From: Euptelea pleiosperma
Taxonomy: Eukaryota; Streptophyta; Magnoliopsida; Ranunculales; Eupteleaceae
DNA length: 64,000 nt
Assembly (NCBI GenBank): GCA_035048495.1
Contig: JASUTR010000243.1
Coordinates: forward strand, 124,001 to 188,000
Direction of reading: 5' to 3'
Below, piece after piece: positions 23,231 through 34,520 of the stretch (position 1 is its first letter; each line of letters opens with the position of its first letter). The notes below the pieces were generated by a model that was not told where the DNA came from, searched no databases, and saw only the letters and a program-made list of their open reading frames with translations. The position numbers were made by a program, and so were the translations under genes.

Positions 23231-26200
23231 CCAATTACAAGGTCCGATTGCTAAAAAGCCATAAGTTATAGGCTTCGGAATGTATCACACAAACTAAGTC
23301 CAATTTGAGACGTTGACGAACGGATGGAGCTAACTTGTTTCGACTGTTACGAATCTTGTTCCAACACTTCAAATGTGTTGAAACAATAGTAATGGAAGAG
23401 GTTTAGTCCAATTACAAGGTCCGATTGCTAAAAAGCCATAAGTTATAGGCTTCGGAATGTATCACACAAACTAAGTCCAATTTGAGACGTTGACGAACGG
23501 ATGGAGCTAACTTGTTTCGACTGTTACGAATCTTGTTCCAACACTTCAAATGTGTTGAAACAATAGTAATGGAAGAGTTTGAGTTCAATTACGAGGTCCG
23601 GTTGCGAAAAAGTCACAAGTTATATGCTTCGGTATGTAACACACAAACTGAGTCCAATTAAAGACATTGACGCAAGGATGGAGCTAACTTGTTTCGACTG
23701 TCCCGAATCTTCTTTCAACACTTCAAATGTGTTGAAACAATAGTAGTGGAAGAATTCGAGTCTAATTACGAGATCCGATTTCGAAAAAGTCACAAATTAT
23801 AGGCTTAGGAATGTAAAACACAAACTGAGTCCAATTTCAGATGTTGACGCACGGATGGAGCTAACTTGTTTCGACTGTCCCAAATCTTGTTCCAACACTT
23901 CAAATCTATTGAATCAATAGTAATAGAAGAGTTTGAGTCAAATTATGAGGTCCGGTTGCGAAAAAGTCACAAGTTATAGGCTTCGGAATGTATCACACAA
24001 ACTAAGTCCAATTTGTGACGTTGACGAACGGATGGAGCTAACTTGTTTCGACTGTCACGAAACTTGTTCCAACACTTCAAATGTGTTGAAACAATAGTAA
24101 TGGAAGAGTTTGAGTTCAATTACGAGGTCCGGTTGCGAAAAAGTCACAAGTTATAGGCTTCGGAATGTAACACACAAACTGATTTCAATTAAAGACATTG
24201 TCGCACGGACGGAGCTAACTTGTTTCGACTGTCCCGAATCTTGTTCCAACACTTCAAATGTGTTGAAACAGTAGTAATGGAAGAATTCGAGTCGAATTAC
24301 GAGGTCCGATTAGGAAAAAGTCACAAGTTATAGGCTTCGGAACGTAACACACTAACTGAGTCCAATTTGAGACGTTGACGCACGGATGGAGCTAACTTGT
24401 TTCGACTGTCCCAAATCTTGTTCCAACACTTCAAATCTGTTGAAACAATAGTAATGGAAGAGTTTGAGTCCAATTACAAGGTCTGGTTGCGAAGAAGTCA
24501 CAAGTTATAGGCTTCAGAATGTGAGACACAAACTGAGTCCAATTTGAGACGTTGACGCACGGATGGAGCTAACTTGTTTCGACTGTCACGAATCTTGATC
24601 CAACACTTCAAATCTGTTGAAACAATAGTAATGGAAGAGTTTGAGTTCAATTACGAGGTCCGGTTGCGAAAAAGTCACAAGTTATATGCTTCGGTATGTA
24701 ACACACAAACTGAGTCCAATTAAAGACATTGACGCATGGATGGAGCTAACTTGTTTCGAATTTCCCGAATCTTCTTCCAACACTTCAAATGTGTTGAAAC
24801 AATAGTAGTAGAAGAATTCGAGTCTAATTACGAGGTCCGGTTGCAAAAAAGTCACAAGTTATAGGCTTCGGAATGTAACACACAAACTGAGTCCAATTTG
24901 AGTCATTGACGCACGGATGGAGCTAACTTGTTTCTACTGTCACGAATCTTGTTCCAACAATTCAAATGTGTTAAAACAATAGTAATGTAATAATTTGAGT
25001 CCAATTACGAGGTCCGATTGCTAAAAAGCCATAAGTTATAGTCTTCTGAATGTAACTCACAAACTGAGTCCAATTTCAGACGATGACGAACGGATGGACC
25101 TAACTTGTTTCGACTGTCATGAATCTTGTTCCAACACTTCAAAAGTGTTCAAACAATAGTAATGGAAGAGTTTGAGAAAAATTACAAGGTCCGGTTGCGA
25201 CAAAGTCACAAGTTATAGGCTTCGGAATGTAACACTCAAACTGAGTCCAATTTGAGACGTTGAGGCACGGATGGAGCTAACTTGTTTCTACTGTCACGAA
25301 TCTTGTTCCAACAATTCAAATTTGTTAAAACAATAATAATGGAAGAGTTTGAGTCCAATTACAAGGTCCGATTGCTAAAAAGCCATAAGTTATAGGCTTC
25401 GGAATGTAACACACAAACTGAGTCCAATTTGAGACGTTGACGCACGGATAGAGCTAACTTGTTTCTACTGTCACGAATCTTGTTCCAATAATTCAAATTT
25501 GTTAAAACATTAGTAATGGAAGAGTTTGAGTCCAATTACAAGGTCCGATTGCGAAAAAGCCATAAGTTATAGGCTTCGGAATGCAACATACAAACTGAGT
25601 CCAATTTGAGACGTTGACGCACGGATGGAGCTAACTTGTTTCGACTGTCCCGAATCTTGTTCCAACACTTCAAATGTGTTGAAACAATAGTAGTGGAAGA
25701 ATTCGAGTCAATTACGAGGTCCGGTTGCTAAAAAGTCACAAGTTATAGGCTTGGGAATGTAACTCACAAACTGAGTCCAATTTCAGACGATGACGAACGG
25801 ATGGACCTAACTTGTTTCGACTGTCATGAATCTTATTCCAACACTTCAAAAGTGTTGAAACAATAGTAATGGAAGAGTTTGAGTAAAATTACGAGGTCCG
25901 GTTGCGACAAAGTCACAAGTTATAGGCTTGGGAATGTAACACACAAACTGAGTCCAATTTTAGACCTTGACGCACGAATGGAGCTAACTTCTTTCTACTG
26001 TCACGAATCTTGTTGCAACAATTCAAATTTGTTAAAACAATAGTAATGGAAGAGTTTGAGTCCAATTACAAGGTCCGATTGCTAAAAAGCCATAAGTTAT
26101 AGGCTTCGGAATGTATCACACAAACTAAGTCCAATTTGAGACGTTGACGAACGGATGGAGCTAACTTGTTTCGACTGTTACGAATCTTGTTCCAACACTT

Positions 26201-29200
26201 CAAATGTGTTGAAACAATAGTAATGGAAGAGTTTGAGTTCAATTACGAGGTCCGGTTGCGAAAAAGTCACAAGTTATATGCTTCGGTATGTAACACACAA
26301 ACTGAGTCCAATTAAAGACATTGACGCATGGATGGAGCTAACTTGTTTCGACTGTCCCGAATCTTCTTTCAACACTTCAAATGTGTTGAAACAATAGTAG
26401 TGGAAGAATTCGAGTCTAATTACGAGATCCGATTTCGAAAAAGTCATAAATTATAGGCTTAGGAATGTAAAACACAAACTGAGTCCAATTTCAGATGTTG
26501 ACGCACGGATGGAGCTAACTTGTTTCGACTGTCCCAAATCTTGTTCCAACACTTCAAATCTGTTGAATCAATAGTAATAGAAGAGTTTGAGTCAAATTAT
26601 GAGGTCCGGTTGCGAAAAAGTCACAAGTTATAGGCTTCGGAATGTATCACACAAACTAAGTCCAATTTGTGACGTTGACGAACGGATGGAGCTAACTTGT
26701 TTCGACTGTCACGAAACTTGTTCCAACACTTCAAATGTGTTGAAACAATAGTAATGGAAGAGTTTGAGTTCAATTACGAGGTCCGATTCCTAAAAAGTCA
26801 CAAGTTATAGGCTTCGGAATGTAACACACAAACTGATTTCAATTAAAGACATTGACGCACGGAAGGAGCTAACTTGTTTCGACTGTCCAGTAATGGAAGA
26901 ATTCGAGTCGAATTACGAGGTCCGATTGGGAAAAAGTCACAAGTTATAGGCTTCGGAACGTAACACACTAACTGAGTCCAATTTGAGACGTTGACGCACG
27001 GATGGAGCTAACTTGTTTCGACTGTCCCAAATCTTGTTCCAACACTTCAAATCTGTTGAAACAATAGTAATGGAAGAGTTTGAGTCCAATTACAAGGTCT
27101 GGTTGCGAAGAAGTCACAAGTTATAGGCTTCAGAATGTGAGACACAAACTGAGTCCAATTTGAGACGTTGACGCACGGATGGAGCTAACTTGTTTCGACT
27201 GTCACGAATCTTGATCCAACACTTCAAATCTGTTGAAACAATAGTAATGGAAGAGTTTGAGTTCAATTACGAGGTCCGGTTGCGAAAAAGTCACAAGTTA
27301 TATGCTTCGGTATGTAACACACAAATTGAGTCCAATTAAAGACATTGACGCATGGATGGAGCTAACTTGTTTCGACTGTCCCGAAGCTTCTTCCAACACT
27401 TCAAATGTGTTGAAACAATAGTAGTGGAAGAATTCGAGTCTAATTACGAGGTCCGGTTGCGAAAAAGTCACAAGTTATAGGCTTCGGAATGTAACACACA
27501 AACTGAGTCCAATTTGAGTCATTGACGCACGGATGGAGCTAACTTGTTTCTACTATCACGAATCTTGTTCCAACAATTCAAATTTGTTAAAACATTAGTA
27601 ATGGAAGAGTTTGAGTCTAATTACAAGGTCCGATTGCTAAAAAGCCATAAGTTATAGGCTTCGGAATGCAACATACAAACTAAGTCCAATTTGAGACGTT
27701 GACGCACGGATGGAGCTAACTTGTTTCGACTGTCCCGAATCTTGTTCCAACACTTCAAATGTGTTGAAACAATAGTAGTGGAAGAATTCGAGTCTAATTA
27801 CGAGGTCCGGTTGCGAAAAAGTCACAAGTTATAGGCTTGGGAATGTAACTCACAAACTGAGTCCAATTTCAGACGATGACGAACGGATGGACCTAACTTG
27901 TTTCGACTGTCATGAATCTTGTTCCAACACTTCAAAAGTGTTCAAACAATAGTAATGGAAGAGTTTGAGAAAAATTACAAGGTCCGGTTGCGACAAAGTC
28001 ACAAGTTATAGGCTTCGGAATGTAACACTCAAACTGAGTCCAATTTGAGACGTTGAGGCACGGATGGAGCTAACTTGTTTCTACTGTCACGAATCTTGTT
28101 CCAACAATTCAAATTTGTTAAAACAATAATAATGGAAGAGTTTGAGTCCAATTACAAGGTCCGATTGCTAAAAAGCCATAAGTTATAGGCTTCGGAATGT
28201 AACACACAAACTGAGTCCAATTTGAGACGTTGACGCACGGATAGAGCTAACTTGTTTCTACTGTCACGAATCTTGTTCCAATAATTCAAATTTGTTAAAA
28301 CATTAGTAATGGAAGAGTTTGAGTCCAATTACAAGGTCCGATTGCTAAAAAGCCATAAGTTATAGGCTTCGGAATGCAACATACAAACTGAGTCCAATTT
28401 GAGACGTTGACGCACGGATGGAGCTAACTTGTTTCGACTGTCCCGAATCTTGTTCCAACACTTCAAATGTGTTGAAACAATAGTAGTGGAAGAATTCGAG
28501 TCAATTACGAGGTCCGGTTGCGAAAAAGTCACAAGTTATAGGCTTGGGAATGTAACTCACAAACTGAGTCCAATTTCAGACGATGACGAACGGATGGACC
28601 TAACTTGTTTCGACTGTCATGAATCTTATTCCAACACTTCAAAAGTGTTGAAACAATAGTAATGGAAGAGTTTGAGTAAAATTACGAGGTCCGGTTGCGA
28701 CAAAGTCACAAGTTATAGGCTTGGGAATGTAACACACAAACTGAGTCCAATTTTAGACCTTGACGCACGGATGGAGCTAACTTCTTTCTACTGTCACGAA
28801 TCTTGTTGCAACAATTCAAATTTGTTAAAACAATAGTAATGGAAGAGTTTGAGTCCAATTACAAGGTCCGATTGCTAAAAAGCCATAAGTTATAGGCTTC
28901 GGAATGTATCACACAAACTAAGTCCAATTTGAGACGTTGACGAACGGATGGAGCTAACTTGTTTCGACTGTTACGAATCTTGTTCCAACACTTCAAATGT
29001 GTTGAAACAATAGTAATGGAAGAGTTTGAGTTCAATTACGAGGTCCGGTTGCGAAAAAGTCACAAGTTATATGCTTCGGTATGTAACACACAAACTGAGT
29101 CCAATTAAAGACATTGACGCATGGATGGAGCTAACTTGTTTCGACTGTCCCGAATCTTCTTTCAACACTTCAAATGTGTTGACACAATAGTAGTGGAAGA

Positions 29201-31435
29201 ATTCAAGTCTAATTACGAGATCCGATTTCGAAAAAGTCACAAATTATAGGCTTAGGAATGTAAAACACAAACTGAGTCCAATTTCAGATGTTGACGCACG
29301 GATGGAGCTAACTTGTTTCGACTGTCCCAAATCTTGTTCCAACACTTCAAATCTGTTGAATCAATAGTAATAGAAGAGTTTGAGTCAAATTATGAGGTCC
29401 GGTTGCGAAAAAGTCACAAGTTATAGGCTTCGGAATGTATCACACAAACTAAGTCCAATTTGTGACGTTGACGAACGGATGGAGCTAACTTGTTTCGACT
29501 GTCACGAAACTTGTTCCAACACTTCAAATGTGTTGAAACAATAGTAATGGAAGAGTTTGAGTTCAATTACGAGGTCCGGTTGCGAAAAAGTCACAAGTTA
29601 TAGGCTTCGGAATGTAACACACAAACTGATTTCAATTAAAGACATTGACGCACGGACGGAGCTAACTTGTTTCGACTGTCCCGAATCTTGTTCCAACACT
29701 TCAAATGTGTTGAAACAGTAGTAATAGAAGAATTCGAGTCGAATTACGAGGTCCGATTGGGAAAAAGTCACAAGTTATAGGCTTCGGAACGTAACACACT
29801 AACTGAGTCCAATTTGAGACGTTGACGCACGGATGGAGCTAACTTGTTTCGACTGTCCCAAATCTTGTTCCAACACTTCAAATCTGTTGAAACAATAGTA
29901 ATGGAAGAGTTTGAGTCCAATTACAAGGTCTGGTTGCGAAGAAGTCACAAGTTATAGGCTTCAGAATGTGAGACACAAACTGAGTCCAATTTGAGACGTT
30001 GACGCACGGATGGAGCTAACTTGTTTCGACTGTCACGAATCTTGATCCAACACTTCAAATCTGTTGAAACAATAGTAATGGAAGAGTTTGAGTTCAATTA
30101 CGAGGTCCGGTTGCGAAAAAGTCACAAGTTATAGGCTTCGGAATGTATCACACAAACTAAGTCCAATTTGAGACGTTGACGAACGGATGGAGCTAACTTG
30201 TTTCGACTGTTACGAATCTTGTTCCAACACTTCAAATGTGTTGAAACAATAGTAATGGAAGAGTTTGAGTTCAATTACGAGGTCCGGTTGCGAAAAAGTC
30301 ACAAGTTATATGTTTCGGTATGTAACACACAAACTGAGTCCAATTAAAGACATTGACGCATGGATGGAGCTAACTTCTTTCGACTGTCCCGAATCTTCTT
30401 CCAACACTTCAAATGTTTTGAAACAATAGTAGTGGAAGAATTCGAGTCTAATTACGAGGTCCGGTTGCGAAAAAGTCACAAGTTATAGGCTTCGGAATGT
30501 AACACACAAACTAAGTCCAATTTGAGACGTTGACTAACGGATGGAGCTAACTTGTTTCGACTGTTACGAATCTTGTTCCAACACTTCAAATGTGTTGAAA
30601 CAATAGTAATGGAAGAGTTTGAGTTCAATTACGAGGTCCGGTTGCGAAAAAGTCACAAGTGATATGCTTCGGTATGTAACACACAAACTGAGTCCAATTA
30701 AAGACATTGACGCATGGATGGAGCTAACTTGTTTCGACTGTCCCGAATCTTCTTCCAACACTTCAAATGTGTTGAAACAATAGTAGTGGAAGAATTTGAG
30801 TCTAATTACGAGGTCCGGTTGCGAAAAAGTCACAAGTTATAGGCTTCGGAATGTAACACACAAACTGAGTCCAATTTGAGTCGTTGACGCACGGATGGAG
30901 CTAACTTGTTTCTACTGTCACGAATCTTGTTCCAACAATTTAAATGTGTTAAAACAATAGTAATGTAATAGTTTGAGTCCAATTACGAGGTCCGATTGCT
31001 AAAAAGCCATAAGTTATAGTCTTCTGAATGTAACATACAAACTGAGTCCAATTAGAGACGTTGACGCATGGATGGAGCTAACTTGTTTCTACTGTCACGA
31101 ATCTTGTTGCAACAATTCAAATTTGTTAAAACAATAGTAATGGAAGAGTTTGAGTCCAATTACAAGGTCCGATTGCTAAAAAGCCATAAGTTATAGGCTT
31201 TGGAATGTATCACACAAACTAAGTCCAATTTGAGACATTGACGAACGGATGGAGCTAACTTGTTTCGACTGTTACGAATCTTGTTCCAACACTTCAAATG
31301 TGTTGAAACAATAGTAATGGAAGAGTTTGAGTTCAATTACGAGGTCCGGTTGCGAAAAAGTCACAAGTTATATGCTTCGGTATGTAACACACAAACTGAG
31401 TCCAATTAAAGACATTGACGCATGGATGGAGCTAA
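23231..31435 (+). repeat. Satellite HOR zone, 15/16-monomer unit
   Basis: The variant CGATGACGAACGGATGGACC starts at 25081, 25788, 27874 and 28581, and GTATCACACAAACTAAG at 26113 and 28906. Matching pairs are 2,793 bp apart, that is 16 x 177 minus 39. The shortfall is explained by one monomer at about 26889 with a 38-bp internal deletion (GACTGTCC joined to AGTAATGG). The preceding unit is 15 monomers (23459 to 26113). The segment ends at the GCTAA target site of the first LTR. Confidence 0.92.
31431..31435. repeat. Target site duplication GCTAA, left
   Basis: Direct 5-bp copy of GCTAA at 34516-34520. Both lie in the satellite motif GGAGCTAACTTG; removing the element and one copy restores the monomer. 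Confidence 0.95.
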
Positions 31436-32096
31436 TGATATTCGCTCAAAAGTGCTTATTTTAAGCAATTATCCTTGTAACGTTATCGCACTCTCCTACG
31501 TAAAAGGCTCTATTTATCTACTTTTCTACGTAAGAGTCTCTTCTATTGCGTAGAACACACTTTTCTGGACGAAATGGTATATTTGCATGCATTAAACACA
31601 TTTTCGGAAGTCTAAATATTAAGCCGTTCTGATAAAGTCTCATTACGCGCTTCTTCTGTCGCAGGAAACCCCGATGGGACGATTCTCGAGACTTATGGGC
31701 CCAAATCGATCATGAAAGCCCAGTATCAAAGCTTAAAGAGCCCACATGCTATGACTAGAAGATATGGGCCAAATATGGGCTGAATAAGAGGACCAAAAAG
31801 CCGGCCCAAAGAACGAAGAGAGTAGGAGAGCCAATGACCAAGAGACGGACCAAAGCGTTTAAAGCCACATGAGTCAGCAAAGAATGATGGTCGACTCTAC
31901 TGGAGAAGCGTGAGGATGGTCACAGTGAAGAACAGGGTTCCAGACCCTCCGCCAGTGCTTTTTTCCAATTTTTTTGATACTTTTTCTCTCATCTCTCCTT
32001 ATTCTCTCTCTCTCTTCATCTCTCGATCCTCGAATCTACTGACCTAACCCCAGAACTCCTGCCTATCAGCTCTATCTCATCTCCCTTAGCTTTCTG

Positions 32097-32147
32097 ACCG
32101 TTGGATCTTCCATCGGACCGTTGGATCTTCAATCGGACCGTTGGATC
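32097..32147 (+). repeat. 20-bp tandem repeat in LTR U3
   Basis: ACCGTTGGATCTTCCATCGG is followed by a copy with one change and a partial third copy. Placed about 350 bp upstream of the TATA box; possibly a promoter element array. Confidence 0.85.
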
Positions 32148-32396
32148 TCTCTAGATCCGTCGATCTACCAATCTGAGTCCCAATCAAGTCACCATCCATC
32201 CGATCGCCTTCAGAATGCCTGTCACATCATCTTGTGAGACGATGGACATCATCAGTCCATGTGGGCCAGTAGCCGGGCCCATCAGCATCGACCCGCTGTC
32301 CGACCAGTTAGTGGACCCCGCGAATTTCAAAAATAATTTTAATTAAATGGGGGGTCCACTAATTGGGGAGATTCCCCATAAAAAAGTAGTGTTTTA

Positions 32397-32399
<3 letters not shown>

Positions 32400-32431
<32 letters not shown>
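32400..32431. repeat. A32 homopolymer in LTR U3
   Basis: Thirty-two consecutive A residues, then TTAATATTTTTTTATTTCC. It lies about 57 bp upstream of the TATA box. Its length may be affected by assembly error. Confidence 0.9.
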
Positions 32432-32437
<6 letters not shown>

Positions 32438-32456
32438 TTTTTTTATTTCCTAAAAA

Positions 32457-32484
32457 TCCTAATTTCCATTAATGGAAATTAGGA
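32457..32484. promoter_or_regulatory. 28-bp perfect palindrome beside the LTR TATA box
   Basis: The 28 bases are self-complementary with no spacer, centred between 32470 and 32471 (half-site TCCTAATTTCCATT). The palindrome ends three bases before the TATA box. A perfect dyad of this length at that spot suggests a homodimeric transcription-factor site or a cruciform. The function is inference. Confidence 0.75.
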
Positions 32485-32487
32485 GCT

Positions 32488-32495
32488 TATATAAA
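32488..32495 (+). promoter_or_regulatory. TATA box of the solo LTR promoter
   Basis: TATATAAA in GAGCTTATATAAAGGGGG. A transcription start near 32515-32525 (CGAACCCTAATTTTC) would be at the usual distance. The CT-rich sequence that follows looks like a plant leader. It sets the LTR orientation. Confidence 0.7.
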
Positions 32496-32643
32496 GGGGG
32501 AAGGAGGGGGACGAACCCTAATTTTCAAAGCCCTTTTCTCCTCTCCTTCCCCCCCACATCATTCCTCCTCCTTCCCTCCCATCTTCCTCTTCTTTTTCTT
32601 CTTTTCGTTTCACATTTTCTTCTTCATCTTCTTCACGTTCCTC

Positions 32644-32669
32644 ACCGGAGTTGCGCCTGCAACTCCGGT
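32644..32669 (+). other. LTR leader hairpin 1
   Basis: Perfect 11-bp stem ACCGGAGTTGC/GCAACTCCGGT with loop GCCT. First of five members of one hairpin family in the presumed transcribed leader. Confidence 0.9.
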
Positions 32670-32876
32670 CGTTCGTGCTCCCATTTGCAGCACCCCCTAC
32701 TGCTGCTTCACGCCCATTTGCTGCTGCTAGCTCTACCTATCACCGCTGCAGCCCAGCAACAACCCTAATCCCCCTCCAATCTCCTCCTCTCCTTCCCCCT
32801 ATCCTTTCCCTTCTTCCCCGCGATTTCTTTCTCCTCTTTTTCCTCTTTTCTTCTTCGTCTTCTTCACCTATACTTC

Positions 32877-32904
32877 GCCGGAGTTGCAGGTTTGCAACTC
32901 CGGC
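32877..32904 (+). other. LTR leader hairpin 2
   Basis: Perfect 12-bp stem GCCGGAGTTGCA/TGCAACTCCGGC with loop GGTT. It starts 233 bp after hairpin 1 and lies directly before the (CTT)n tract. Confidence 0.9.
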
Positions 32905-32908
32905 CGTC

Positions 32909-32913
32909 CTTCT

Positions 32914-32945
<32 letters not shown>

Positions 32946-32999
32946 TTCTTCTTCTTCTTCTTCTTCTTCTTCTTCTTCTTCTTCTTCTTCTTCTTCTTT
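32909..32999. repeat. (CTT)n microsatellite in the LTR leader
   Basis: About 30 CTT units with one interruption near 32920. Creates Ser-, Leu-, Phe- or Lys-rich open frames on both strands that are not genes. Confidence 0.95.
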
Positions 33000-33068
33000 C
33001 TCCTTCTCTCCTCTGTCTTCTTCTCGTTTTTTTTTAGTTTTCGTTTTTTATTTTTATTACCGTTTTTT

Positions 33069-33095
33069 ACCGGAGTTGCAGCCTGCAACTCCGGT
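33069..33095 (+). other. LTR leader hairpin 3
   Basis: Perfect 12-bp stem ACCGGAGTTGCA/TGCAACTCCGGT with a three-base loop GCC. It starts 192 bp after hairpin 2. Confidence 0.9.
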
Positions 33096-33352
33096 CAGCC
33101 ACCACCATCTTCCCTTCTTCTTCATCGTTTTCTTCTCTTCTTCTGCCCCTCTTCCTCGTCTGCAACCAGCACCTCCCACCTTCATAGCAGCAACGTGCTG
33201 GTGTTGCATAACAGCAACACCAACACCACTACGACCGCCGGACTGGTTCGCCTCCGCCTCCTCCGCTTGCACACCGCCTGCACACTCCACCACCGCCTCT
33301 CTCCGCCTGTGCTTACTGCCGCTGCCTCCACAACTCCACCAATGTTCTCCCA

Positions 33353-33408
33353 AGATCCATCTCGCCTCCGAAGCGGGAGATTGTGGGTTCGTGTCCCATC
33401 GTGAACGC
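33353..33408 (+). other. tRNA 3'-half-like segment (T-arm/B-box resemblance)
   Basis: AGATTGTGGGTTCGTGTCCCA contains a T-arm-like GTGGG-TTCGTGT-CCCAT fold and a near B-box (GGTTCGTGTCC against the consensus GGTTCRANNCC). The minus-strand reading DGTRTHNLPLRRR is the kind of peptide often mistranslated from tRNA-related repeats. The closest recall is the 3' half of a plant Arg-type tRNA. No A box, anticodon arm or full cloverleaf is visible, so this is at most a remnant or a captured tRNA/SINE piece. Confidence 0.4.
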
Positions 33409-33452
33409 CACCCCACACCAGTCCGTCCTCATCTCCTCATTTTTTTCTCTCA

Positions 33453-33478
33453 CCGGAGTTGCACACCTGCAACTCCGG
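33453..33478 (+). other. LTR leader hairpin 4
   Basis: Perfect 11-bp stem CCGGAGTTGCA/TGCAACTCCGG with loop CACC. It starts 384 bp (twice 192) after hairpin 3. Confidence 0.9.
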
Positions 33479-33619
33479 CCGGCCATCTTCCAACCCTTCA
33501 TTACTGCAACCAGCAGCTCCTCTCTTCACCCTTCACGGATCAACAACCGTTGAACGCCAAGGTCTCACCTTGCTGCCTCCATCTGTTGCTCAACTAGCAA
33601 CAACACCGCCCATCTCTTT

Positions 33620-33645
33620 CTAGAGTTGCACGCCTGCAACTCTAG
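33620..33645 (+). other. LTR leader hairpin 5, with matched arm substitutions
   Basis: Perfect 11-bp stem CTAGAGTTGCA/TGCAACTCTAG with loop CGCC. Compared with the other four, CCGG has become CTAG on both arms. Two base pairs changed from C-G/G-C to T-A/A-T while pairing was kept. A lone half-arm GCCTGCAACTCC follows at about 33667. Confidence 0.9.
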
Positions 33646-33679
33646 CAACCACCACCGTGTAAACCAGCCTGCAACTCCA

Positions 33680-34515
33680 AACGGCTGCTGGCTGGATTGC
33701 AACTTCACTCCACAAGCCGTGATCTTCTCCACAGAGCCGTCGTGCTTTTCAAACGCTGGCCATACTTTTCTCCATCGAAGTTCCTCGGCAAGAGAACACC
33801 ACGTGAGCAGGAAATCTCCAGACCGTTTCACTCTTCTCTCCACTTTGACACGTGGTGCATCTCCTCATAAGCCATAGTGAAAATCTCCATCAACATGCCT
33901 TGGACGTGATCTCCTTGGAACACCACGTGGTAGGTGGATCCTTCTATGGTAAGTTCTATCAATCCTTTCTTCGTACAATCTCTCAATTCTTACCTATATC
34001 TTCACCATTCTCTTCCCTCATCTTTCTTCCCCTAACTTTCTCTCTCTAGGTAGAATCCTCCATCTTCTCTCTCTAAAACCTATTACCATTTTATCTCTCT
34101 AAATTGATTTCTCTCTCTAGGATTAGATTTATCTCTTCTTCTACCACTTTCTCTCTCTCCTCTTTAACATTTTTTTTTACTTTCTCTCTCTAGTTTCTCT
34201 CTCTCAAAACCCCTTTCTCTCTCTACATCCCTCTCTTATTAAAATGCTTTCTAGTTTAGTTATTTTGTGAGATTTTTGCTGTAAAAGACAATTTTGACTG
34301 AATGAAGTTGATTTGAATAAAATTATGTTCTATTCTCTGCAAATTTCCCGTCATTTTATGTCATTATTGCGCTAACCCGACTAATCCCGAGTGCGGATCG
34401 ACATCCGACACGAATCCCTATACAAATCTATCAATTTTGCAGGATAATCGGATAAATATTACAAATGTGTTGAAGTTAGGGTCGTTCTTTCAACGACGGA
34501 AAAACCCTACTTTCA
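33680..34515 (+). other. Remainder of LTR R-U5
   Basis: CT-rich then AT-rich sequence with many TTTCTCTCTC runs (34040-34230) and a long AT stretch to the terminal ACCCTACTTTCA. No gene, and no recognisable domain in the small frames. A polyadenylation region is expected somewhere here but I cannot place it. Confidence 0.5.
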
Positions 34516-34520
34516 GCTAA
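34516..34520. repeat. Target site duplication GCTAA, right
   Basis: Direct copy of 31431-31435; begins the satellite again as GCTAACTTGTTTCG. Confidence 0.95.

Larger units (their letters stand above)
31436..34515 (+). mobile_element. Solo LTR of a plant LTR retrotransposon, 3,080 bp
   Basis: Begins TGATATTCGCTC and ends CCCTACTTTCA, so it has the TG...CA ends of an LTR, flanked by a 5-bp duplication. The ends share no direct LTR pair and there is no gag, protease, reverse transcriptase or integrase frame. A solo LTR left by LTR-LTR recombination is therefore the best reading. Orientation is plus: a TATA box at 32488, an AACCCTAA-type start region about 30 bp downstream, then a long pyrimidine-rich leader. 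That gives a U3 of about 1.08 kb and an R-U5 of about 2.0 kb. U3 holds several TGGGCC/GGCCCA motifs (31690-31810) like plant site II promoter elements. A long LTR of this kind would fit Ty3/gypsy lineages, but I cannot place it. Confidence 0.88.

Noticed and set aside
33353..33408. A complete tRNA gene
   Set aside because: Only a T-arm-like part is present; no acceptor pairing, D arm or anticodon arm could be drawn.
32472..33597. Overlapping open frames of up to 237 codons in the first LTR
   Set aside because: They run through (CTT)n and CT-rich sequence in several frames and both strands at once, giving Ser-, Leu-, Phe- or Lys-runs. Low complexity, with no domain.
33565..34049. Small open frames in the U5 region of the first LTR
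   Set aside because: No recognisable motif. Recurrent ACNS- or ATP-type peptides are translations of the hairpin arms.
34462..34475. CAAATGTGTTGAA in the first LTR, identical to a satellite segment
   Set aside because: Thirteen bases in AT-rich sequence without flanking similarity; most likely chance.
31436..34515. A complete small LTR element (TRIM) instead of a solo LTR
   Set aside because: The first and last few hundred bases share no direct repeat, and no primer-binding site or polypurine tract pair is visible inside.
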